64,000 nt of DNA from Antedon mediterranea (taxonomy: Eukaryota; Echinodermata; Crinoidea; Comatulida; Antedonidae), in contig NC_092673.1 in NCBI RefSeq assembly GCF_964355755.1, positions 16,495,001 to 16,559,000 on the forward strand. The letters run 5' to 3'. This document shows, one piece after another, positions 43,401 through 46,555 of this stretch (the stretch's first letter is position 1; each line of letters starts with the position of its first letter). A program made the position numbers and the translations under genes. Below the pieces are notes generated by a model. That model searched no databases, was not told the origin of the DNA, and worked only from the letters and a program-made list of their open reading frames with translations.

Positions 43401-46400
43401 TGTTTATTAATTGTTTAGTCCTCTTAGCCTAGGCCTCCTTCGTAGGTCCTACTCAACTCGCACGTAATGACCTGCCAAATAAAACGCCAATAAAGTAGGT
43501 CTACATACCACCACCGGCACACAACAGGGCTACAAACACCACCGCACACAGAACAGAACAGGATAGGGTCTGGGTGGGAATTAAATCAAAATTATCTCCG
43601 CGCAATAAATGATCCATTCAATGTTTGATTTGCGGAGAAGCTATCCTATCATATCAAGACGAGTTTTCATTTTCTTGGGAAAAATCCCATCAAATGTTTA
43701 CCAGACTACTATAGGCATATACAATAATTTCTAGCCTTCAGAAACTTTCATCAATGTACACCCAAGTACATACGTAACATAGCGCATGCGCATCATCTTA
43801 GTTGTTGAGTCTTTGAAATTCTGAAATATGAATATTAAAACGGTGTACGAGTGAGTAGCCAATCGCATGCAGCTGAAACTAGTCAACCGGATACTCGTAT
43901 GCACCAAGAATTCTTGGTGTCAAACCACGTGACTTGTGCGTGTTTCCCCAGACGGAGTATCCAAAATCAAGTAGTATACGTATGAAACGCCATATGTGCC
44001 AAAATATTTATCTTTTTACTAATATTAAGACAAAACTCCGTCTGGAACCCAGACTAGGCAGGCTATAGGCGCTTGACCTTTGACAAGATCGCCTAAAATT
44101 TATAAATTAAACTTACGATACTTATTATTGTATATTCAGGAATAGCCGCTCCATAATCTCTTTGCTTTTCTTCTTTATATCTATAATTTATTTTATTTTT
44201 TAAAATTTTTTATTTTTTTAATTTATACTAACAAATATATTTTTATTAATATTATAATCATAACAATAAATATTTTAAAAATTAATAAAATATTATTTAT
44301 CGCATAATATGCAGTGTAGGATAATTATTTAATATACAAAATCATTACACCCAAAAAACTACTATCTTCATCTCCTATATGCGGAACATCATTTGTATAA
44401 TAGAACAAATCATACATCTACACATAATCAAGCATCGTATACTCTATCTCTAACAATATTTCAATCTTCTATCGACTAAAGCTGAAGTATAGTCGTTATC
44501 TCGGAACCGTCCTATGGTTACCACCAGGTAGGCTTGCTTCATCAAGGCTTCTATGAATGGATGTACTGGTTGGGAGCAGAAAATCTAGTAGACCATACCC
44601 AGTACCGTTTTGATTACGATCAATCGGGAATTTACCTCACAACGTATAGATACTTGTTTTATTTATCTTTTTTTTTAATGACCTGATGAAAATTATTGTT
44701 AAATGTCATTGTGACCTTATGTGTATTAGTGTATTAATCGGCAATTTGAGATTAGTATAGTAGTTGTTTTTTATATAGATAAATGTTGTATCATTCATTG
44801 TAAATTTGATATCATTATATAGTATTATTTGTATGTACAAAGGCCAGCAGAGTTTCCCTGCTAGATAATAACATTTTTAATGAATTGAAATATCCATGCC
44901 TTTTGATTAAAACAACAAAATAATACTGTATACTGTACATGCCATTCAAACTATATATTTTTTATTTAATCAAGGCTTTGGTACACATTTTAACATAAAA
45001 TTAAAATGGTTTATGTTTAACATTTAAACATTTATTTACTTTCAATAACATAGTAACAAAATAAAAGGAGATAAATAATATGACAAAGTAACATTGAAGG
45101 AGGACTTGTGTTGAGCAAGCCTGAAACAAATAAATAAATAAAGTTACTGTGTTCATACTTTGTTAACCTAAATAGTGCATACTATTACACACCATGTGAC
45201 CCACAATAGTCCAATCAAATGACAGGAATTATTTAGGTGTTATATAACACTGTATACTGTACTGTACACATTCAAACTATATATTTTTTATTTAATCAAG
45301 GCTTTGATCCACATTTTAACATAATATTAAATGTTTTAGGTTTAACTGTGTTTATACTTTGGGGTTAGGGTGTTTAATTGTTTAATTATTTCTCACCATA
45401 TCTATTACTTAATGAGCTTGCTTTGTTGTTATTTCAGGTACGCATCATGGCAGGTAAGTATTTTCCACATATGTACTGTTTTATTTGATCAAATTAAAAT
45501 ATATTTTTTGTTAATAAATGGGCCTTTTTTCATTTCATTTATTTTGCCACATAAAATTTATCATAACAATACAATTACAAAAAAACAAAATAAAAAAGAG
45601 ATTACTCCGGTCATCGCCGACACGTACGAACAATTGTAGAAATAATTTATCCCTACTATGATAAGATATTATAAATAACATTTTCAGAGATAATCTGTTT
45701 TATGTATTTACTTTGTTAGTTAAGTTTCCAATATCATCACCTTGAACTGTTACCATGTAAATTTCCTGTGAAGAATGAAATAAAGTTTATCTGTATCTGT
45801 ACTCTCCACCTCCGCACAAAGGCCAGCAGGATTACCAAAAGCGTCTTGTGGCTCTCCACAAAGTCAGTACAGGCGATAATCAACTAAAGCCTGTCTGTTA
45901 TTCGATGCATCATCGTTAAAAGTTCAACTACGGTCATTTGAAAGCAATCAGATTGAAAGAAACAACAATTTTAATGTTAATACTTGATTTAGAATTTTAA
46001 TTATTTAATTGTACTTTTTTAATTCTAGTCGAAAGCAAAAGAAACGTAGCAAATGTGGTTGCAAGTTGTTATAAGGTATAGTATTTAACTTGTGTATATA
46101 ACAGTTTAAAAAATTGAATTTGTTTCTAAAGTCATGCACTGTCTTTATATTAAAAGACTTCTGTAGATTCAAAATGTAAGAAATCCTTTGTTTTCCTATA
46201 AAATGCTTTTTTTTGTAGATTAAATTATGTAAATTACAGAAATTTAATAAAAAAAAATATAGAAAGCTCTCAAGAATATTTCTAAAAAGATGAGGATTTA
46301 TGAAACATTTTCATTTTGATTACAGCTCACTGGTGGATAGTTACTGTAATTTGGTTTATTCTATTCGCGACCTTTGTCATCTTAATTATTATATATGACG

Positions 46401-46555
46401 GCTTAGCAGCAAGAATTGGCAATGGTATTGGATTGTTGGTAACTGTTGGTGGCTGTATCTGGTATGTGCATAAGAAATTCACCAAGTCTCGTACTTGGTC
46501 AACATACACAACAAAAGAGGGAAAGAATGTACGCTATCAAGTAGTTTCCCTTTGA
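1..46555 (+). CDS. Ankyrin-Roc-COR-death-fold-transmembrane protein (ROCO family), multi-exon gene, 5' end outside window
   Basis: Proposed exons: <1-50, 270-380, 600-707, 929-1039, 1260-1367, 9548-9632, 13534-13626, 18754-18901, 19306-19391, 19729-19787, 20590-20689, 21714-21871, 30958-31047, 31245-31424, 31630-31884, 32582-32776, 33137-33331, 33520-33822, 33927-33998, 34670-34883, 38895-38933, 39951-40478, 41197-41682, 42105-42143, 46326-46555. Splice phases agree at every junction and the frame closes with TGA at 46553-46555, giving about 1340 residues in the window. Order: ankyrin repeats, Roc GTPase-like domain (P-loop GQEGVGKT, switch II WDHGGQ), COR, Cys-containing module, two DED-like helical bundles, Ser/Gly repeat, two membrane helices. 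ROCO proteins are GTP-regulated signalling scaffolds; ANK-Roc-COR-death fold resembles DAPK1, whose N-terminal kinase would fall outside the window. Substrate and partners are unknown. The Roc-COR part is firm. The exons after 40478 rest on phase agreement only. No cDNA is available, so single boundaries may be wrong. Confidence 0.75.
1368..2695. repeat. Intron made of degenerate copies of the ankyrin-array intron and an AT-rich duplicated segment
   Basis: Two diverged copies of one AT-rich block are visible (about 1614-1925 and 2085-2350), sharing TCAGGTGAATC, GTCTAATTAATTGTAAA-like and CTGCTCCCTCCCTTACCTT-like words; a third copy lies at 3960-4170. At 2345-2600 an ankyrin intron unit has lost nearly all of its exon and keeps only the end (TTGCAAAATAAG before GTAATG). 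No coding exon seen. Confidence 0.6.
2696..3857 (-). mobile_element. Helentron-like non-autonomous element, copy A
   Basis: The left boundary is CTAG directly after A, followed by a hairpin (AACTCGTC/GACGAGTT) and GGTTATCCGC. The right boundary is a perfect hairpin, GGTTATCCGC - CAAGT - GCGGATAACC. Read on the minus strand this gives a 5' terminal hairpin, an inverted subterminal repeat, a 3' hairpin and a CTAG|T end, as expected for Helitron2/Helentron-type elements. The insertion splits a sequence whose empty version is visible at 1497-1530 (AATAACTAAACAGTTATAT). There is no transposase; the small open frame at 3648-3863 is incidental. The interior is rich in CpG and CRE-like TGACGT words. 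Confidence 0.55.
3858..5047. other. Intron sequence, AT-rich, no exon recognised
   Basis: The first ~300 bp continue the AT-rich segment interrupted by copy A and hold its third duplicate. At 4720-4800 is a block (CAGTACCGAAAGTA, CTAGAAGTTG) that recurs at 30540-30600, so a dispersed repeat. From 4918 the ankyrin-array intron resumes (GGGATTTGCTGGTGTAATAGG). Confidence 0.5.
5048..5140 (+). pseudogene. Ankyrin exon broken by LINE insertion
   Basis: After TTTCCAG the sequence opens as DGNTPIHVYF and runs to IVTCLIQHG, matching the active ankyrin exons. It is then interrupted at 5141 by a LINE. The missing exon end (AGTAGCATTGCAAAATAAG then GTAATG) resumes at 8611. TCACC at 5136-5140 and 8606-8610 is the target-site duplication. 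Read through, the frame stops within a few codons in the LINE. Flanking exons are phase 0, so skipping this exon keeps the gene in frame. Confidence 0.75.
5141..8605 (+). mobile_element. CR1-like non-LTR retrotransposon (LINE), 5'-truncated and decayed
   Basis: Successive open frames give, in order: part of a PHD-type zinc finger (CCSRNFHASC, then WCCHLC), an APE endonuclease (LHVNARSLLPK, TETHLD, CYRPP, SDHF), a reverse transcriptase (NYRPVSIL, FQSGFRQ, LIDIQKAFD, GVPQGSILGPLLF, QYADD) and a C-terminal region ending near WNKLP. Breaks: stops at 6030-6032, 6894-6896 and 7495-7497, a frameshift between about 7170 and 7300, and another near 8065. The 3' end is an AATAAA-like stretch with TTAC repeats up to 8605. 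Flanked by the 5 bp duplication TCACC. PHD plus APE plus this RT suggests the CR1/L2 side of the Jockey group. Dead copy. Confidence 0.85.
8606..9547. repeat. Intron with resumed ankyrin intron and a small TIR element
   Basis: After the TSD the ankyrin exon end and its intron continue to about 8720. At 9152-9167 ATGGCTCAAACATTTA is matched inverted at 9437-9452, suggesting a ~300 bp MITE with 16 bp TIRs and no clear target duplication. A short CT run lies near 9211. No exon seen before the acceptor at 9545-9547. Confidence 0.4.
9548..9632 (+). CDS. Last ankyrin-like exon of the ROCO gene
   Basis: The acceptor TTTTTTAATAG precedes an exon opening DGNTPVSVLE, the usual start of an ankyrin repeat, and ending TEILNFFK before AGTAAG. 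It enters in phase 0, as the ankyrin exons require, and leaves in phase 1. The second half lacks the LIQHG-type helix, consistent with a capping repeat. Confidence 0.75.
9633..13533. other. 3.9 kb intron carrying antisense LINE debris
   Basis: At about 9985-10140 the sequence looks like an antisense LINE 3' end (TCTTTATTCATCAATACATC, AAGGGACCTCC). From 11309 to about 12490 lies an antisense reverse transcriptase remnant, listed separately. A G-rich patch occurs at 12597-12612. The rest is AT-rich without exons I can defend. Confidence 0.5.
11309..12490 (-). pseudogene. LINE reverse transcriptase remnant
   Basis: Minus-strand translation in several frames shows FRKGFRI (near 12350-12380), CFVDLKRALDSI (12254-12290), CSIGIQQGSPLPSSLFNI (12070-12112) and GLPILIYGSETWGF (11560-11620). 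These are the standard reverse transcriptase blocks and the downstream tail of a non-LTR element. Frames change repeatedly. The clade cannot be fixed from this fragment. Confidence 0.7.
13534..13626 (+). CDS. Linker exon between ankyrin and Roc domains
   Basis: Phase 1 to phase 1, 93 bp, between TTTTTTTAG and GTAAGT. It encodes a Gln/Lys-rich hydrophilic segment (LPSTVDEQFQTQFQKQ) with no domain signature. Phase and sites agree with the neighbouring exons. Function unknown. Confidence 0.6.
13940..14600 (+). repeat. Diverged relative of the Helentron-like family, opposite orientation
   Basis: The CpG-rich stretch (GCGCATATAACGCATGCG, CTTACGAGCACGTCAAAAG) is the reverse complement of interior words of the elements at 2696, 15038 and 16960, such as GACGTGCTCGTATGACG and the ATGCTCAAAAT...TGAAACGCGTA segment. 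Ends were not found. Confidence 0.4.
15038..18594 (-). mobile_element. Helentron-like non-autonomous element, copy B (interrupted by copy C)
   Basis: Starts CTAGATTTGAACTCGTCA with a perfect hairpin (AACTCGTCA-CTT-TGACGAGTT) followed by GTTATCCGC. The body runs to 16959, where copy C is inserted in an A-rich stretch. Copy B's own end, GTTATCCGC-TGAAT-GCGGATAAC, lies at 18571-18593. The interior repeats a ~355 bp module twice, each module holding a CTGGCCATATGATGACGTCA or similar block. TGACGTCA-type palindromes sit at 15893, 16070, 16248 and (TGACGTAA) 16447. No transposase reading frame. Confidence 0.55.
16960..18535 (-). mobile_element. Helentron-like non-autonomous element, copy C (nested in B)
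   Basis: Same ends as copies A and B: CTAGATTTGAACTCGTCA with hairpin at the left, GGTTATCC-TGCAACTAAGTTGC-GGATAACC at the right. TGACGTCA occurs at 17394, 17572, 17749 and 17951, reproducing the spacing in copy B. The insertion lies in an A-rich run of B. The open frame at 18308-18502 is not conserved with the other copies and is rejected as a gene. Confidence 0.55.
18754..19787 (+). CDS. Roc domain exons (P-loop and following strands)
   Basis: Exons 18754-18901 (phase 1 to 2), 19306-19391 (2 to 1) and 19729-19787 (1 to 0). The first encodes an acidic helix (DIAARELDFQKAYNEAL), a beta strand and the G1 P-loop VIGQEGVGKT. The next gives FEEKHVLTDGIAVIRT and TTWTEAKADS, the switch I side of the Ras-like fold. 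The third is basic (KQYTKMVTDKLRAKE). The P-loop GxxxxGKT identifies a nucleotide-binding Roc domain of a ROCO protein; in this family Roc is always followed by COR, which is found from 31630 on. An in-frame ATG at 18714 lies upstream of the better acceptor at 18751-18753 and is not used in this model. Confidence 0.85.
19808..20325. mobile_element. MITE with ~50 bp terminal inverted repeats
   Basis: GGTTTCGCAACCATACGAAT and the following ~30 bases at the left are matched inverted at 20268-20318 (for example ACGTATCCGTTTTCGTTATC). Length ~518 bp, no coding capacity, flanked by TA-rich sequence that leaves the target duplication ambiguous. Lies in the intron after the exon ending 19787. Confidence 0.7.
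20590..20689 (+). CDS. Asp/Asn-rich insertion exon of the Roc domain
   Basis: Phase 0 to 1, between TGTGTCAG and GTATGT. It encodes TPPIDDNNDNNDD and further D/N/K blocks, the product of an expanded GATGACAACAAT-type microsatellite. It falls between the switch I side and switch II, where a surface loop could tolerate it. Phase fits both neighbours; however 100 bp is not a multiple of three, so skipping would break the frame. Confidence 0.6.
20690..21713. other. 1.0 kb intron, nothing recognised
   Basis: AT-rich sequence between GTATGT and CCCACTACAG. No repeat ends, exon or RNA gene found. Confidence 0.4.
21714..21871 (+). CDS. Roc domain exon with switch II motif
   Basis: Phase 1 to 0. It encodes an acidic segment, then FNIWDHGGQLIYHGLHR, the G3/switch II DxxGQ motif of Ras-like Roc domains. 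The donor GTAAGT follows CGG directly. The chain continues with MFITLQALYIVVFDLSK in the exon at 30958, beyond a 9 kb transposon-filled intron. Confidence 0.85.
21990..22556. mobile_element. Fold-back/MITE element
   Basis: CAAATGACAAGAATTTAATA and GACCCACAATCCTCCAATC (reverse complement of 22000-22045) match 22495-22545 in the other orientation. An inner hairpin, TAGCCTCTCGTTAAAAG against CTTTTAACAAGAGGCTA, lies near 22251-22303. A solo fragment of the end recurs at 45190-45250. Non-coding. Confidence 0.55.
22632..22813 (-). repeat. 3' LTR of the Gypsy element
   Basis: Direct repeat of 28137-28318 with no difference seen. Ends CGCCAACTTGG and AACTGGCG form imperfect inverted termini; a TGTTATG...ATTACCA core gives the usual TG...CA ends on the minus strand. 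Confidence 0.9.
22814..22860 (-). other. Polypurine tract of the Gypsy element
   Basis: On the minus strand a run of A with G (reverse complement of the T-rich stretch 22820-22842) sits just upstream of the 3' LTR, where plus-strand priming occurs in Ty3/Gypsy elements. Confidence 0.55.
22986..27893 (-). CDS. Gag-Pol polyprotein, Ty3/Gypsy type, intact
   Basis: A 1635-residue single frame. Gag-like region 1-270; zinc knuckle near 282-300 (CPFCK...H...C); aspartic protease DSG at 373-375; reverse transcriptase ~700-870 with TTDLTNAFYQIPL and the catalytic pair in LADD (820-823); RNase H ~968-1095 with D972, D1042 and D1090; integrase zinc region H1224/H1228/C1254/C1257; integrase core D1286, D1343, E1379 with D-35-E spacing; basic Arg/Ser tail with RRSTRSHRLP. 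The order PR-RT-RH-IN is that of Ty3/Gypsy. The usual aromatic residue of YxDD is Leu. The ATG at 27893 gives MAASNRAPKQ and is the natural gag start. No frameshift or internal stop. Clade not assigned. Confidence 0.92.
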   Translation of the reverse strand: MAASNRAPKQWCLGKNETINTFENWRQNLMYTLTLDTKFANFLVEGFSWGKKTRASPLRGFTDDNGFEDNVANALSAQQKVTMLELMLGQIANYCPVISRNTIVKSSTSLPCIWQCIRLHYGFQSSGAHFLEFANISLGPDERPEDLYQRLLAFIDDNLLQADSVITHHNQPITEDEELTPSLENLLTLTWLRLVHPSLPQLVKQRYGTELRSRTLASIKPEISQAMTSLLEEIKTSDDTRVMRSAILPFQRPASLPSQPPRSRYPPKTFNTQTYNNKPNKCCPFCKQGGRPDRHFLSECKFLPERDRRYMARARAANIFDDDDSYCYEQDSTRVEDPNDPPSGSSSALRIQVRQSPYLEAFHGYNTVHITIDSGATGNMIRESTARLLGVQIKPSSQSAHQADGSSQLQVMGETNVTFTRDNKDLTFNGLVVKDLDVELLAGTPFMEQNDISIRPAKRQVVMADGTTYIYGSLPTTLSECHSIRRAHVLRAPSTRTVIWPGSYIELSLPNDLTHIDTVAIEPRVDAPISKTSLPSHVWPEPRIISCVAGRIRIPNLSDEPKVLSRNEQFCQASPVFTPNLPDTSSSPIKPPKLSTTTVHTCFSDNIKLDPDSILPRNILEQFTSLHKEYDDIFNPSFKGYNGAVGPFVATVNMGPVQPPQRKGRLPQYARDKLLELQHKFDELETLGVFARPEDVGVAVEYLNPSFLVKKPNGGSRLVTSFADVGRYSKPQPSLMPDVDSTLLKIGQWKYIITTDLTNAFYQIPLSKPSMKYCGIVTPFHGVRVYTRCAMGMPGSETALEELLSRVVGDFLEEGSATKLADDLYCGGNTVEEVLNVWRRILHALSNSGLHLSATKTVICPKTTNILGWIWSQGTLRASSHRISTLSSCPRPVTVTGLRSFIGAFKMLSRVLPRCAPILSPLEAAVAGRQSQEKIDWSDELLASFASAQSILNSPHTIAIPRASDQLWIVTDGAVKKYGIASTLYVSRDSKPLLAGFYSAKLRGRQMTWLPCEVEALSIAASTKHFSPFIIQSAHQAHILTDSKPCVQAYEKLCRGEFSVSPRVSTFLSTVSRYHASVHHLAGSANMPSDFGSRNAQPCDAPSCQICSFVQQTEDSVVFQVNIKDVISGSTKLPFTSRPAWLAIQSECPVLRRTHAHLSQGTRPHKKITNIKDVKRLLRFSTIAKDGLLVVRRDEPLAPVRECIVVPRDVLEGLLTALHLRFDHPSCHQLKTIVRRYFFALDMDASVERISARCHHCAALRSIPHTVIPQSTGDPPDAVGTTFAADVIKRERQLILVMRECVTSFTVACIIDSERHDSLRDGLIRLCIELRPLDGPHAVIRTDPAPGFASLVSDKLLAHHRIMIELGRTKNPNKNPIAEKAVREVEDELLTQEPTGGLVTPTMLKITMACLNSRLRSCGLSSREMWTQRDQFTNDQIPLSDSQLIISQHKRRLANHAHSERSKAPTGRFPASSDIDVGDLVYVLADRNKSKARHRYLVTSVDNTWCNIRKFIGSQLRSTAYKVKRTECYKVPSSPSPRSQHYYQEDSNSDDDYQIPEPPRTEIPIELSTPADHAYQVDPLPAGTDSEFLTPAASDDVRPLTDLHKVVIPPPVIEPRRSTRSHRLPTHLNDFVLDK
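28119..28136 (-). other. tRNA primer-binding site of the Gypsy element
   Basis: On the minus strand TGGTGGCAGCGTCGGGAG directly follows the 5' LTR. It begins TGG as required to pair with a tRNA CCA end, and its first 11 bases fit the 3' acceptor of a leucine-type tRNA. The tRNA identity is inferred from memory and unverified. Confidence 0.6.
28137..28318 (-). repeat. 5' LTR of the Gypsy element
   Basis: Identical by eye to 22632-22813. A TTAATAAAGTTAC stretch on the minus strand could be the polyadenylation signal. Confidence 0.9.
28378..29020. mobile_element. MITE with GGTGTCTAGAAA termini
   Basis: GGTGTCTAGAAA at 28378 is inverted at 29009-29020 (TTTCTAGACACC, one base off). Flanks GTTAAAATT (left) and GTTAAGATT (right) could be a mutated 8-9 bp target duplication. 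The interior has several GGTACGAGTT copies (28563-28632) and CTCAGATC hairpins near 28940-29000. Non-coding. Confidence 0.55.
29071..29412 (+). mobile_element. SINE with 5S rRNA-derived head
   Basis: 29071-29170 resembles 5S rRNA: TTGAAACACCGGTT, then GATCACCGAAGTTAAGCAA, GGGCCCGGTT and GGGTGCTGTATAC, but with an internal deletion after GGGCCCGGTT. The body holds GGGTTCAAATCTATCGGTACC (tRNA-like B box) and AGGCAAGATGCTC-type SINE sequence, ending in CTTTTA repeats at 29385-29412. This is a SINE3-like architecture, not a functional 5S gene. Confidence 0.75.
29413..30957. repeat. Intron end: ATTC microsatellite, palindromic repeat start and dispersed repeat
   Basis: ATTC repeats at 29422-29444. 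At 29494-29530 a palindrome (CTAGATGGTACGC...GCGTACCATCTAG) begins an unclassified repeat. A hairpin around GAGGAGATCGG/GCGAAGCCTCCTCGC lies near 30338-30375. The block at 30540-30600 matches 4720-4800. No exon before 30958. Confidence 0.45.
30958..31884 (+). CDS. Roc C-terminal half and Roc-COR junction exons
   Basis: Exons 30958-31047, 31245-31424 and 31630-31884, all phase 0. The first encodes MFITLQALYIVVFDLSK (beta strand after switch II). The second holds a helix, an acidic loop and TILIVGTHKGKL, the G4-equivalent position, where the usual Asp of THKD is Gly. The third gives EKMFKKIQDVL, YQYFAIENS and IPLKWMRFRCGLDDLR, typical of the Roc-COR linker. The second exon uses a weak donor GTTAAT; a better-looking donor at 31376 would put a stop in the next exon. 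Confidence 0.85.
31885..32581. other. Intron with T-rich and TTTA-repeat insertion
   Basis: A poly-T/TTTATTTA tract at 31891-31920 and CATA repeats near 32510-32521 bracket AT-rich sequence that looks like an antisense LINE 3' end. Not classified. Confidence 0.35.
32582..33822 (+). CDS. COR domain exons
   Basis: Exons 32582-32776, 33137-33331 and 33520-33822, all phase 0. The first gives LLINLHDHGEIVYM and VLDPMRLVEIVTTF, the COR-A signature. The second gives ILEERLLRKLWKK and FLVALMIQLGFICE. The third gives YYDFKGYLPDVLFPYMIIDF and HHVTLSLVKF, the COR-B signature. COR is the dimerisation module that always follows Roc in ROCO proteins. The donor of the second exon is uncertain: GTAGGT at 33332, or a GC donor (GCAAGT) at 33317 that would remove five residues; both keep phase 0. 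Confidence 0.88.
33927..33998 (+). CDS. Small exon after COR-B
   Basis: 72 bp, phase 0 to 0, between TTTTTTTTTCAG and GTATGT, encoding VTIKRTNALNKTSNEEP and a short acidic end. It continues a COR-B strand then a linker. Confidence 0.7.
33999..34669. other. Intron, nothing recognised
   Basis: AT-rich sequence ending in ATCTTTAG. No repeat ends or exon identified. Confidence 0.4.
34670..34883 (+). CDS. COR C-terminal Cys/His module exon
   Basis: Phase 0 to 1. It encodes a helix, then RCILCEC, KKHIQNLEDF, LTCSKTG and VTRYKRLLG. The spacing of Cys and His looks like the small metal-binding segment seen after COR in several invertebrate ROCO proteins; metal binding is inferred. The donor GTAACA follows GGAG. 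Confidence 0.7.
35612..37664. mobile_element. Fold-back element with GCGAGGC-repeat arms
   Basis: The left arm 35612-35755 (ACAAAGTGCGAGGCAGCGAG, then repeated GCGAGGC words) is matched inverted at 37503-37664. Flanks GGTTGGGGGG on both sides look like a target duplication within the outer repeat. It carries an inner MITE (35789-36621) and unassigned sequence to 37500. Confidence 0.6.
35789..36621. mobile_element. MITE of the GGCGCTAGTTCC family, copy 1
   Basis: The right end GGAAACTAGCGCC (36609-36621) and the left GGCTAGTTTCCTTTTGCACC form diverged TIRs. The subterminal AAATCACATAAAAGTAACAA block and the GCTCTTTTGGCG/CGCCAAAAGAGC pair are shared with the cleaner copy at 54062-54660. Confidence 0.6.
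38378..38689 (+). repeat. Three tandem 103 bp units
   Basis: GCTGCATACCCCACCTTAAC starts at 38378, 38481 and 38584, period 103 bp exactly. The third unit has one visible difference (ATGTATTTAC for ATGTTTTTAC). Non-coding, in the intron before 38895. Confidence 0.9.
38895..38933 (+). CDS. Small acidic/basic linker exon
   Basis: 39 bp, phase 1 to 1, between TTTTCAAG and GTAAAG, encoding DETKPSKKEESNQ. Its phase joins the Cys/His module to the death-fold exon. Being symmetric it could be skipped. Confidence 0.6.
38934..39950. other. Intron with a probable LINE 3' fragment
   Basis: TTTATTTATTTAGG at 39318 followed by ACAAAACAGCAGCC and an ATT microsatellite near 39498-39512 suggests an antisense LINE tail. 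A second possible acceptor (CATTTTCAG, 39880-39888) precedes 39951 but would introduce stops. Confidence 0.35.
39951..40478 (+). CDS. Death-fold exon: two DED-like bundles
   Basis: Phase 1 to 1, 176 codons. First bundle: FRQLLTDTAAWFDML, LKVLYKDLL, WDLLQDLRASGSLSPSNLTL and TVTKQFGFKSKLE; the LL-x-L..G.LS..NL pattern is that of death-effector domains. Second bundle: YRQKVYQLGVELTKDEVSKL, DSWSMIMDFEHKGIIDEDC and FLDVLERNGMTWA. Such domains mediate homotypic assembly in apoptosis and innate immunity. Reading past the donor GTTGGT meets a stop at 40586-40588, which would give an alternative short C-terminus. The DED assignment is by eye. Confidence 0.65.
40479..41196. other. Intron, nothing recognised
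   Basis: No repeat ends identified. A possible exon at 41109 (GGLKNPEVIQ) runs into TAG and has no donor. Confidence 0.4.
41197..41682 (+). CDS. Candidate Ser/Gly/Ala hexapeptide-repeat exon
   Basis: About 25 copies of an 18 bp unit (TCTTCTGGTGCAGGTGTG) encode SSGAGV or SSGAGA. Bounded by GGTACAG and GTGAAT, it is phase 1 to 1 and 162 codons, so it fits between the death-fold exon and 42105. A flexible linker is likely if translated. Several other frames are also open because the period is a multiple of three, so openness is not evidence. It could be an intronic minisatellite. Confidence 0.45.
42105..42143 (+). CDS. Small acidic linker exon
   Basis: 39 bp, phase 1 to 1, between a T-rich CTACAG and GTATGA, encoding DGEDENESLIKKP. 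Same length and phase as 38895-38933 and joins in frame to the membrane exon. Confidence 0.55.
42189..44641. mobile_element. Fold-back transposon with ~588 bp inverted arms
   Basis: The left arm 42189-42776 and right arm 44057-44641 are near-perfect inverted repeats. Terminus TGTGAGGTAAATTCCC, flanked by ACGT at 42185-42188 and 44642-44645 (4 bp target duplication). The core holds a further inverted pair (CCTGCCACGTTTCGATATTC at 42771 against 43070-43092). No enzyme-coding frame. Lies in the last intron of the ROCO gene. Confidence 0.8.
44646..46325. repeat. Rest of last intron: LINE-tail-like repeats
   Basis: Two copies of AAAGGCCAGCAG (44839 and 45821) with LINE-type 3' tails (AATAAAGTTTATCTGTATC at 45779). 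Duplicated ATATATTTTTTATTTAATCA blocks at 44953 and 45279. A MITE end fragment lies at 45190-45250. Possible small exons at 45438-45453 and 46029-46075 do not give an open, in-phase chain. Confidence 0.4.
46326..46555 (+). CDS. C-terminal exon with two predicted membrane helices
   Basis: After GATTACAG the phase-1 frame reads AHWWIVTVIWFILFATFVIL and on to TGA at 46553-46555. Helix 1 spans about 22 residues (WWIVT to IIIY). A short loop DGLAARIGN follows, helix 2 is GIGLLVTVGGCIWYV, and the tail is basic (HKKFTKSRTW). This predicts a hairpin or two-pass membrane anchor at the end of the ROCO protein. Membership rests on phase agreement with 42143. An ATG at 46316 could allow a separate 79-codon ORF instead. 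Confidence 0.55.

Noticed and set aside
45438-46075. A 16 bp microexon (45438-45453) and an exon at 46029-46075
   Set aside because: Joined in phase they put a TAA before the donor; used singly they do not match the phase of the last exon.
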